NCBI RefSeq assembly: GCF_000013025.1
Contig: NC_008358.1
Location: 2,232,001-2,296,000, forward strand
Reading direction: 5' to 3'
Origin: Hyphomonas neptunium ATCC 15444
Lineage (GTDB): Bacteria > Pseudomonadota > Alphaproteobacteria > Caulobacterales > Hyphomonadaceae
Length of the DNA stretch: 64,000 nt
The notes beneath the pieces were generated by a model. That model ran no database searches and was not told the origin of the DNA. It saw only the letters and a list, made by a program, of their open reading frames with translations. Below, piece after piece: positions 45,232 through 52,597 of the stretch. Positions within the stretch are counted from its first letter, which is position 1. Every line of letters starts with the position of its first letter. The translations under genes were made by a program, and so were the position numbers.

Positions 45232-46024
45232 TCTGCGCGTCAAAAGCGGGACACCAGCCAGCGATGGCTGCGTCCTATCTATCACCCCCGAATCGGCAGG
45301 TTGGGACCATGTGGGCTTCGCTGTTCACAGGCTCGAAGAAGGCAAGGGTTTTGAATCCGCCGCCTCATCCCGGGAAACCTGCCTGGTCATTCTGACCGGC
45401 ACAGCACGCGTCTCCGTGGGAACCGAAGTCTTTGCGCACCTTGGGGAGCGCAAAACCGTCTTTGAGGGTCCGCCGGCGGCGGTCTACATTCCGGCAGGCG
45501 AACGCTATTCCGTCACCGCAGAAATGCCGCTTGAAGTCGCCGTCTGTTCGGCGCCCGGGGGCGGAAATCATCCCGCCCGCGTCATTGCACCTGGCAGCAT
45601 TGAGAAGGAAATCCGCGGCAAGGCCGCTAACACCCGCTACGTGCAGGATATCCTGTCTGACCGTGATCCGGCCCACAGTCTCCTGGTCGTTGAGGTCATC
45701 ACGCCGGGCGGCAACTGGTCGAGTTATCCGCCCCACAAGCATGACACCGACACACTCCCTGAAGAATCCGCGCTGGAAGAGACCTATTATCACCGGCTGA
45801 ACCCGCCCCAGGGCTTTGCCGTACAGCGTGTGTATACTGACGACCGCAGTCTTGATGAGACCGTGTCGGTAGAAGATGGCGACTGCGTGATGGTTCCCGC
45901 CGGATACCACCCCGTCGGGGCGCCTTATGGCTACGATCTCTACTATCTCAACGTCATGGCGGGTGCGAAACGGAAATGGGTATTCCGCAACGATCCCGCA
46001 CACGAATGGATCATCAAGAAATAG
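45224..46024 (+). CDS. iolB: 5-deoxy-glucuronate isomerase IolB
   Basis: 266-residue double cupin that isomerises 5-deoxy-glucuronate to 5-dehydro-2-deoxy-gluconate, the substrate of the IolC kinase. The metal-binding cupin motif is YPPHKHDTD with ESALEETYYHR, then GDCVMVPAGYHPVGAPYGYDLYYLNVMAG. It overlaps iolE and is followed after 67 bases by the iolG-like gene. Confidence 0.96.
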   Translation: MPDLRVKSGTPASDGCVLSITPESAGWDHVGFAVHRLEEGKGFESAASSRETCLVILTGTARVSVGTEVFAHLGERKTVFEGPPAAVYIPAGERYSVTAEMPLEVAVCSAPGGGNHPARVIAPGSIEKEIRGKAANTRYVQDILSDRDPAHSLLVVEVITPGGNWSSYPPHKHDTDTLPEESALEETYYHRLNPPQGFAVQRVYTDDRSLDETVSVEDGDCVMVPAGYHPVGAPYGYDLYYLNVMAGAKRKWVFRNDPAHEWIIKK

Positions 46025-46091
46025 CGCGCCCGGGCCAGCGACCTGCCCGCCCTCCAAACTTCCCAGATCAATCGGCATTCAGGACCATAGC

Positions 46092-47216
46092 ATGACGCGG
46101 ACTTACAACATTGCGCTAATCGGCACGGGCTATATCGGAAAGACCCACGCTATCGCCTATCAGGGCGTCAATGTCGTTTTCCCCGAGACACCCCGGCTCG
46201 TGAGAAAGCTGGTCATAGACATCAATGAAGAAGCCGGACGCACCTTCGCCAACCAGTTCGGGTTTGAAGGCTTCTCTACCAACTGGCGGGACGCCATCAC
46301 GCGCACCGATATCGACATCGTCGCGATTGCAACCCCGAACTATCTGCATGCGGAGATGGCAATTGCTGCCTTGGAGCACGGCAAGCATGTCTATTGCGAA
46401 AAGCCCCTGGCCGTCACGGTCGAAGACGCCGCCGCCATGGCTGCGGCCGCCGCCCTTTACCCTGGCCGGACGCTTGTCGGTTACAACTATCTCTGCAACC
46501 CGATTGTTCAACTCGCAAAGCAGCTCATATCCGAAGGCCGGATCGGCAAGCCCCTCTTCTTCCGCGGCGTGAATGACGAAGACTATATGGCCGATCCGCA
46601 GACGCCCCACAGCTGGCGCTGCGAACGCCACAAGGCTGGCCCAGGCACCCTGGGTGACCTCGCCACTCATCTTATCAGCATGTCCGAGTTCCTTATGGGC
46701 GAAATCACGGACGTTTCAGGTCATCTGTACACGGCACACACAACGCGTCCCTCTCCATCAGATGTCGAGGTGCAGCTACCTGTGGAGAATGACGACATCG
46801 TCTCGATGGTCGTATCCTACAAAAGCGGCGCGCGCGGCGAACTCTCCTCCAGCCGTATAGCATGGGGCCGCAAGAACCGCCTCGCCTTCGAAATTCATGG
46901 GGAGCGAGGTTCGATCCTTTTTGATCAGGAACGCCTTAACGAGCTTGAACTCTACTCATCGGGCGGCCCGGCCCATAGCAACGGTTTCCAGAAGATCCTG
47001 GCCGGCCCTGCGCATGAGCCCTACGGCGCGTTCATCAAATCGACAGGTCACCAGCTAGGCTTCAACGACCTCAAGATAATCGAAGTGCGCAACCTTCTTG
47101 TTGGCCTCGAAAGCGAAAGCCGATCCTATCCGGCATTCGAGGATGCCCTACGCGTCGAGCAGGTCATCAACAGCGTCCTCCGCTCAGCAGACGCCGGCCA
47201 ATCAGTAAATATCTAA
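46092..47216 (+). CDS. iolG: Gfo/Idh/MocA dehydrogenase, IolG-like
   Basis: 374 residues from the ATG at 46092. An N-terminal NAD(P)-binding fold (IALIGTGYIGKTHAIAY) is followed by the family motif CEKPLAV and the catalytic region GTLGDLATHLI. In this pathway it would oxidise inositol to inosose. It lacks the compact look of classical IolG. FRGVNDEDYMADPQTPHSWR and the longer insert are closer to levoglucosan-dehydrogenase-like and epimer-active members. So the entry substrate may be an inositol isomer or derivative. A terminator follows, closing the operon. Confidence 0.85.
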   Translation: MTRTYNIALIGTGYIGKTHAIAYQGVNVVFPETPRLVRKLVIDINEEAGRTFANQFGFEGFSTNWRDAITRTDIDIVAIATPNYLHAEMAIAALEHGKHVYCEKPLAVTVEDAAAMAAAAALYPGRTLVGYNYLCNPIVQLAKQLISEGRIGKPLFFRGVNDEDYMADPQTPHSWRCERHKAGPGTLGDLATHLISMSEFLMGEITDVSGHLYTAHTTRPSPSDVEVQLPVENDDIVSMVVSYKSGARGELSSSRIAWGRKNRLAFEIHGERGSILFDQERLNELELYSSGGPAHSNGFQKILAGPAHEPYGAFIKSTGHQLGFNDLKIIEVRNLLVGLESESRSYPAFEDALRVEQVINSVLRSADAGQSVNI

Positions 47217-47312
47217 CCTTTCGCCTGCGGTGCTTGAGACAGGAGCTGAGTGACACCATTCGGAGAATAGCGGCTGTCTGCGGCAGCAACACGAAGACGG
47301 CAGCCTCGCGCC

Positions 47313-47338
47313 AAACCCCGCCTGTTTGCGGGGTTTTG
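47313..47338 (+). terminator. Intrinsic terminator of the iol operon
   Basis: AAACCCCGC (47313-47321) pairs with GCGGGGTTT (47328-47336), followed by a short T run. It lies about 100 bases after the iolG-like gene. Confidence 0.85.
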
Positions 47339-47463
47339 TGGTCCCCTAACGGAACTGTCTCAAAGTCTGAAAATGACTGGCTGCGGAAGGGAGTCCCCGC
47401 CACTTAATTTCCGCACAACGCTTTGTTTTTATTTATCATTATGGAGTCCTTGCGCTGCATTTT

Positions 47464-47483
47464 GTGCAGCAAAATGTGCAGCA
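47464..47483 (+). repeat. GTGCAGCA repeat, cluster B
   Basis: Exact GTGCAGCA units at 47464 and 47476, 12 bases apart, preceded in phase by a degenerate unit GCGCTGCA at 47452. The upstream AT block (TTTGTTTTTATT) resembles that of cluster A. Confidence 0.85.
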
Positions 47484-48026
47484 ATTTTTTTATCATATGT
47501 TTAGGGGCTAGGTCTGCCTGAAATCGTTTGTGTTCCAGACTCCATCAATCATGCCGCGCTTGTCTTCGGTCACGCATATCTCTGATTTACATTCCTAAGA
47601 ACGAGGCCTGCCCAGGGTTGGGGGCCGCATCCCACCACAAGGACGTGGGGCCTAGGAAACATGGCATCGCCTTGTATGCGCGCACTGCTCCCAACCCAAA
47701 TCCGAGACCCAATGCATTATCCGGAGGTATAGAGCAGCCCAACGTATGCATAATTTAATTCCTGAACCGCACTCCAAATGCCGCCGTTGCCAAGGCGCCC
47801 AGTAACAAAGAGATGCAGGCACGATGATCTTGGGCGTTGGCATAGCGCTTCACACCGAAGGCGGGATTGAAATCATTCGACCCACCCAGACGACGCTCAT
47901 CCGGTAGTCCAAAAATAGCGAACAGGGCGTCATTGGCTACAGGCGAAGACCGCTCCCCATTGGTCCCGCATCCTCGGCCGGCGCCAATACTCCGCCACAC
48001 ACCGCTCGGCCTCAGATAAAGTGGAT

Positions 48027-48046
48027 GTGCAGCAAAATGTGTAGCG
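48027..48046 (+). repeat. GTGCAGCA repeat, cluster C
   Basis: GTGCAGCA at 48027 and a degenerate GTGTAGCG at 48039, again with a 12-base period. Confidence 0.75.
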
Positions 48047-48122
48047 AAGTGACATCAGCGCACGAAGCAAGCACAAGAATAGACAAAATACCCAATAATT
48101 TCAAGGTGTTATGTGAGAAATC

Positions 48123-48145
48123 TGGCGGAGAGGAAGAGCTTCTCC
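48123..48145. other. Possible attachment-site scar with hairpin, right copy
   Basis: TGGCGGAGAGGAAG (48123-48136) is identical to 29309-29322. Here it is part of a hairpin: GGCGGAGA (48124-48131) pairs with TCTCCGCC (48141-48148). The reverse complement ends CTCTCCGCCA as tRNA-Ser genes do. Confidence 0.4.
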
Positions 48146-48199
48146 GCCCATATAAAAACCTCTTAATGCTCTGTTTTATTTCACTATTTTAGATTTTAT

Positions 48200-48231
48200 G
48201 TGCAGCAGTTTGTGCAGCAAAATGTGCAGCA
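48200..48231 (+). repeat. GTGCAGCA triplet repeat, cluster D
   Basis: Three exact GTGCAGCA units at 48200, 48212 and 48224, nearly identical over about 36 bases to cluster A (29385-29416), including the spacers GTTT and AAAT. Confidence 0.9.
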
Positions 48232-48732
48232 GTTTATAGATACTCGGTTTGTTGGGCGGACCTTACCAGTAATCGGTCGCATGAGCGGACTAGTTTTAAT
48301 CGTGCCCCCTGCCCTGATCCTCGCAGAGATCTGATCCGCTGGCCGAAGAGCCTGACCGGCGATGAAATGCCGATCACTTTGATGAAGAATTCAGAACAAA
48401 GCCGCCCGTCAGGAACAAAAACTGTCGGGATTTTCGGCTCTATCGGCCCGGATAGGAGGACGGTCAAAAGCCGCGGGGTGAACCAGTCTGATGGAGCACC
48501 GCTCACGGGCAGGACAATCACGCCGTACATTACCCGCAGAGATCGGATTTCCGATTGTCCCCTCAGTATACCTCATCCGTCATGGCGCGTGATCAATGTT
48601 CGGTGGCCGAGTGTGCGATTATCGCGATCGCCAAGCTGTCGGATTTGTCAGTTTCGAGCCAGCCATGAGACAGCTTGGCGGGCTATGATCGATAGTGGCG
48701 ATGGCAGTTTACGGTTTGATTGGCGACAAATG

Positions 48733-50400
48733 ATGGCAGTTTCACCGGGCAGTACTCCACCTCCGGGCCTCTCTTCAATCTCCTCTTACCGGTTTCCAGC
48801 GCAAGACGCCCCCTCCACCACGGCGTCAAGCCCCGGCTCGCCCGGCGACATTGAACATGCGCTCCGCGGCCTATGGAAAGTCCCGGCACTCCCGCCGCCC
48901 CAGGGCTTTCAAACGGCGACAGCGCTTAATGATGCCGATAGCCTTCCTGTCCAGAAACATCACCGGCGCATCTGTTTAGGCGCCCTGATCTGCGCCGGGC
49001 TTCTATCGTCCTGCACAACCGTTGGCCCGGATTATACAGCACCTGATAGCGACAGATATGTCAGCACGGATTTTGCCAAAGCGGCGCCTTATGACGATGC
49101 CGCGCCCTTATCCGACTGGTGGACGGCGTTCGAAGACCCGGTGCTTGAAAGTCTGATCAAGCGGGGCTTCGAAGAGAACCGCACGCTCGCCGCCGCGACC
49201 GCGAACCTCCGCCTCGCACGCGCCGATCTCGGGCTGGCACAAAGGGCGCGTCTGCCGGATGACACATTGGAGGCCAGCTATCTGGAAACCCGGCAATCAT
49301 CAGCCGCCTTCACGGGGATCGCTGACGACGCGCCCCCGGGTACCGAAACATTCGGCATACCGAGCCTCAGTGTCGCGGCCGGTTGGGAGGTCGATCTCTT
49401 CGGACGTGTGGACCGCCTCATCGAGGCGGCCGATGCGCGCGCTGGCGCCGCTGAGGCCGCATTGGCGGACATGCAAATTGTCATCGCCACCGATATCGCC
49501 GCAGCTTATCTTTCAGTACGCGGACTTCGGGACCAGCGGGATGTCGCCCGGCGCAATGTCGAGAACCTTCGTGAGACCTCTGACCTCGTCCGAGATCTGC
49601 GCGATGTCGGACGGGTGAGCGATCTCGAATTGGATCAGGCACACGCCGAACTGGCGCTGACCGAAGCTTTTCTGCCCGCGCTCAACGCCTCAATCACGGA
49701 CGCGGAAAATCGACTCGCCGTCCTGATCGGCGCCACGCCCCAGGAGATCGGTGCCTATCTTGCCGACGACAGCCCGCTGGCTATGATCAAGGCGCCAATC
49801 GCAATCGGGGACCCTGCAGCGTTGCTGCGCCGACGCCCGGACATTGCTGAACGCGAGCGTCTTCTGGCAGCGGCGACGGCAGGCATCGGGCTCAACATCG
49901 CCGAAGCGTTCCCGCGGATCAGCCTGCTCGGAGAAGCTGGCGTGCGATCGGTGGGCATTGATGATCTCCTCTCGGAGCGTGCGCTCAATTTCGCAGCCGG
50001 TCCCCAGCTTGCCTGGTCCGTCACCGGACTGATCCGTGCGGGCGACCGCGTGCGCGCCGCGCGCGCCTCGGCCGACGCGGCTTTTGCGATGTATGAGCAG
50101 ACGGTGCTGCAGGCTCTGGCCGAAACCGAAACGGCCCTGGAAAGACAGTCGCAGCTCCAGGCGCGGAGCACGCGCCTTGAGGAAGCCCACGCAGCGGCGA
50201 CCTCAGCGGCGGCGCTCGCGACGTTCCGATTTGAAACCGGCACGGCGGATTTTTTGAATGTCCTCGACGCCGAGCGCGTTGAGCTCGATACGGCCAACCA
50301 GCTTGCGGCGGCGCGCAGCGAAGTCGCCCTCGCGCAGGTGGCCGTGTTTCGGGTGCTTCGCGCAGGCGCGCCATCACCGGTAGCGCCTTCAGACAGGTGA
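48733..50400 (+). CDS. NodT-type outer-membrane efflux lipoprotein (start uncertain)
   Basis: The recognisable protein runs from a lipoprotein signal (RRICLGALICAGLLSSC, lipid-anchored Cys codon at 49012) to 50400. It has the outer membrane factor features TVGPDYTAP, GWEVDLFGRVDRLIEAADA, LRRRPDIAERERLLAAATAGIGLNIAEAFPRISLLG and FETGTADFLNVLDAERV. It forms the outer channel of a tripartite RND pump. No ATG, GTG or TTG lies in frame between 48736 and the signal, so the nearest is the ATG pair at 48730/48733, which would add about 80 odd residues. A rare start codon or a small sequence change near 48930 is possible. Confidence 0.88.
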   Translation: MAVSPGSTPPPGLSSISSYRFPAQDAPSTTASSPGSPGDIEHALRGLWKVPALPPPQGFQTATALNDADSLPVQKHHRRICLGALICAGLLSSCTTVGPDYTAPDSDRYVSTDFAKAAPYDDAAPLSDWWTAFEDPVLESLIKRGFEENRTLAAATANLRLARADLGLAQRARLPDDTLEASYLETRQSSAAFTGIADDAPPGTETFGIPSLSVAAGWEVDLFGRVDRLIEAADARAGAAEAALADMQIVIATDIAAAYLSVRGLRDQRDVARRNVENLRETSDLVRDLRDVGRVSDLELDQAHAELALTEAFLPALNASITDAENRLAVLIGATPQEIGAYLADDSPLAMIKAPIAIGDPAALLRRRPDIAERERLLAAATAGIGLNIAEAFPRISLLGEAGVRSVGIDDLLSERALNFAAGPQLAWSVTGLIRAGDRVRAARASADAAFAMYEQTVLQALAETETALERQSQLQARSTRLEEAHAAATSAAALATFRFETGTADFLNVLDAERVELDTANQLAAARSEVALAQVAVFRVLRAGAPSPVAPSDR

Positions 50401-50459
50401 GGTATACTTGACCCCCAGCCTGCCCTCAGAAGCCTGCGAGGGCGCCGGACATCACGCCC

Positions 50460-51143
50460 ATGAAGATTTTGATTGTTGAAGATGAGCCGAAAACGATTGC
50501 GTATCTGCAGCGCGGCCTCACTGAGCAGGGCTATGCCGTTGATACCGCCGCGAACGGTGAAGACGGGCTGCATCTTGCGCTGACCGGCGAATATGACGCC
50601 ATCGTGATGGACGTCATGATGCCAGGACTTGACGGGGTCTTGGTGCTTCAATCGTTGCGCATATCGAAAGATACACCTGTTATCTTCCTGACCGCCAGAG
50701 ACAAGGTCGATGACCGCCTGCGCGGACTGGGCGCGGGAGCTGACGACTATCTGGTGAAACCCTTCTCTTTTCTGGAGCTGGTTGCACGGATTCAGGCAAT
50801 CACGCGCCGCGGCCGGACCCGGGAGACCACCCTAATCCAGGTTGCCGATCTGCATATCGATCTGGTGTCGCGACGCGCCATCCGCGGCGCCCGGAGGCTC
50901 AACCTGACGGCGCGCGAGTTCTCCCTGCTGGCAGCCCTCGCCCGCCGCCGCTCTCAGATCGTTTCCAAGACCGCTATTGCCGAACTCGTCTGGGATATCA
51001 ATTTCGACACGAATACAAATGTGGTCGAAGTGGCCATCAAACGCCTGCGGAGCAAACTCGAAGAGCCAGGCGAAATCAGGCTCCTCCATACGGTGAGGGG
51101 TATGGGATATGTGCTGGAGCTACGCGAGGAAGGCGGGCTATGA
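50460..51143 (+). CDS. OmpR/CusR-type response regulator
   Basis: 227 residues. A receiver domain (ILIVEDEP acidic pair, phosphoacceptor Asp in IVMDVMMPGLDG, Lys in YLVKPFSFLEL) and a C-terminal winged-helix DNA-binding domain (NLTAREFSLLAALARRRSQIVSK.. VVEVAIKRLRSKLE). It resembles CusR/CopR heavy-metal regulators. It overlaps the kinase gene by ATGA at 51140-51143 and follows the efflux channel gene by 59 bases, so it probably controls that efflux system. Confidence 0.93.
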   Translation: MKILIVEDEPKTIAYLQRGLTEQGYAVDTAANGEDGLHLALTGEYDAIVMDVMMPGLDGVLVLQSLRISKDTPVIFLTARDKVDDRLRGLGAGADDYLVKPFSFLELVARIQAITRRGRTRETTLIQVADLHIDLVSRRAIRGARRLNLTAREFSLLAALARRRSQIVSKTAIAELVWDINFDTNTNVVEVAIKRLRSKLEEPGEIRLLHTVRGMGYVLELREEGGL

Positions 51144-52495
51144 AAGGACGCTCGATCGCGCTCCACCTTGCCGTGATGTTTGGTCTCTCGGTCGCCATCG
51201 TCTCTTCGGTCGCTGGCGTTGCGATCAATATCTTTCAAGCCGACGAATTGCGACGCCACAAGATGGAGGAACTTACAGGTCGGTACGCACTCGTGGAGCG
51301 GATCGCCGAGTCCCTGTCCCGCGATGACTGGGACATCATGATTGACAAGCTGCGGGCTTTCACGCCGGCCGATGACAGTTTGAGGTTTATTATCGAAAGC
51401 CCGGAGCCTGCGTTCGCGTATGGACTGGATTTTCTCGAGGCGGCGCAGTTCGACAGGCCCGAGGAAGGGTTCGGGACCGCCCGGACACAATCGCGGCCCT
51501 ATGTGACTCTGTCGCGATACATCGAGCCGCTGGGTACGCGGCCACGTGTACGCCTGACCGTCGCGCTCGGCACGTCCGATATCGAGCAGGCGCAGGCCGT
51601 CCTCGCGATCGGCGTCGTCGTGATTTCAGCCCTGGCGATCCTTGCCGTCTCCCTGCTGGGCTGGCTGATCGCGCGCCGCGGTCTTGCGCCCGTGGGCGCG
51701 CTCTCTGCACATGCGCGGCTGCTCGGGGAAGGCGATCTCTCGCAGCGGCTGCCGGCCGAGCGCCTGCCGTCAGAACTGGAGGGCCTGGTTTTCTCTCTCA
51801 ACCAGGCGCTGGGCCGGGTTCAGACGACGTATCAGAAACTTTCCGCCTTTAACGCCGATGTCGCTCATGAACTGCGCACACCGGTCAGCAATCTGATCGG
51901 TGAAACACAGGTTGCGCTGTCTCGCCAACGCTCCGCGAGCGATCTGGAGGCGGTTCTGCAATCCAATCTCGAAGAGCTGGAACGGCTGAAGTCGATCATC
52001 AACGACATGCTCTTTCTGGCGCGCGCCGATGAGGGAGACCTTGCCGGAAACCTGATCGATTGTTCGCTTGCGGAGGAAACACGCAAGAGTGCAGACTTTA
52101 TGGAGCTCGCTTTCGAAGAGGCGGGCACGGTCCTGGAGATATGCGGCGACGCCCGCGCCCGGATCAACCAATCGCTCTATCGGCGTGCGATCACGAACCT
52201 GCTCGACAATGCAATCCGGCATGGGACGAATGGTCATGTGGGTGTATCCATCACGGAGCGGGGGGGTCAGATTGAAATCACGTCTGAAAATGACGCAGCG
52301 CCCCTTCCCCCCGACGTCCTGGACCGGCTGTTCGACCGGTTCTTTCGGGGCGATCCTGCCAGGACGGGCAGCGAGCACACCCATGGGCTGGGGCTCGCCA
52401 TCGTCAAAGCAATTGCCAGGATGCATGGCGGCGAGGTGTTCGCCCGGCAGGCGGCCGGCCGGATCCGGATCGGATTGACCCTGCCGGTACGGTGA
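51140..52495 (+). CDS. CusS-like sensor histidine kinase
   Basis: 451 residues. Two membrane helices (about 7-28 and 153-176) flank a periplasmic sensor part. A HAMP domain (about 178-232), H-box DVAHELRTPVSNLI and ATP-binding N box LLDNAIRHG, then G boxes (FRGDPARTGSEHTHGLGLAIVKAIARMHGG) follow. It would phosphorylate the response regulator next door. The sensed signal (metal or other stress) is an inference from CusS resemblance. Confidence 0.93.
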   Translation: MKGRSIALHLAVMFGLSVAIVSSVAGVAINIFQADELRRHKMEELTGRYALVERIAESLSRDDWDIMIDKLRAFTPADDSLRFIIESPEPAFAYGLDFLEAAQFDRPEEGFGTARTQSRPYVTLSRYIEPLGTRPRVRLTVALGTSDIEQAQAVLAIGVVVISALAILAVSLLGWLIARRGLAPVGALSAHARLLGEGDLSQRLPAERLPSELEGLVFSLNQALGRVQTTYQKLSAFNADVAHELRTPVSNLIGETQVALSRQRSASDLEAVLQSNLEELERLKSIINDMLFLARADEGDLAGNLIDCSLAEETRKSADFMELAFEEAGTVLEICGDARARINQSLYRRAITNLLDNAIRHGTNGHVGVSITERGGQIEITSENDAAPLPPDVLDRLFDRFFRGDPARTGSEHTHGLGLAIVKAIARMHGGEVFARQAAGRIRIGLTLPVR

Positions 52496-52597
52496 ACACA
52501 AAGCCCCGACAAACGCGTTCGCCAGGCGCCCCATGGGCCCGACGGCCGGGGCCCTGCAAACCGCGCCGCGCGGTGTACCTTTGAACCCGGCAGCCCA

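Larger units (their letters stand above)
47339..48732. other. Repeat-rich region without a convincing gene, right edge of island
   Basis: About 1.4 kb. It holds three more clusters of GTGCAGCA repeats, a second tRNA-Ser-like motif and hairpin (48123-48145), and AT-rich blocks. A minus-strand frame of 81 codons (47755-48000) has a hydrophobic end (SLLLGALATAAFGVRF) but no recognised family; I do not call it. The part after 48240 becomes GC-rich and leads into the NodT-type gene. No integrase gene was found. Confidence 0.5.

Noticed and set aside
29191..48366. An integrase or relaxase gene that would mobilise the island
   Set aside because: No tyrosine or serine recombinase motif was found in the island; only the IS6 transposase remnants are present.
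48234..48530. Minus-strand frame of 98 codons at the island's right edge
   Set aside because: The sequence is repetitive, has no family resemblance and overlaps the leader of the efflux gene; not enough to call a gene.
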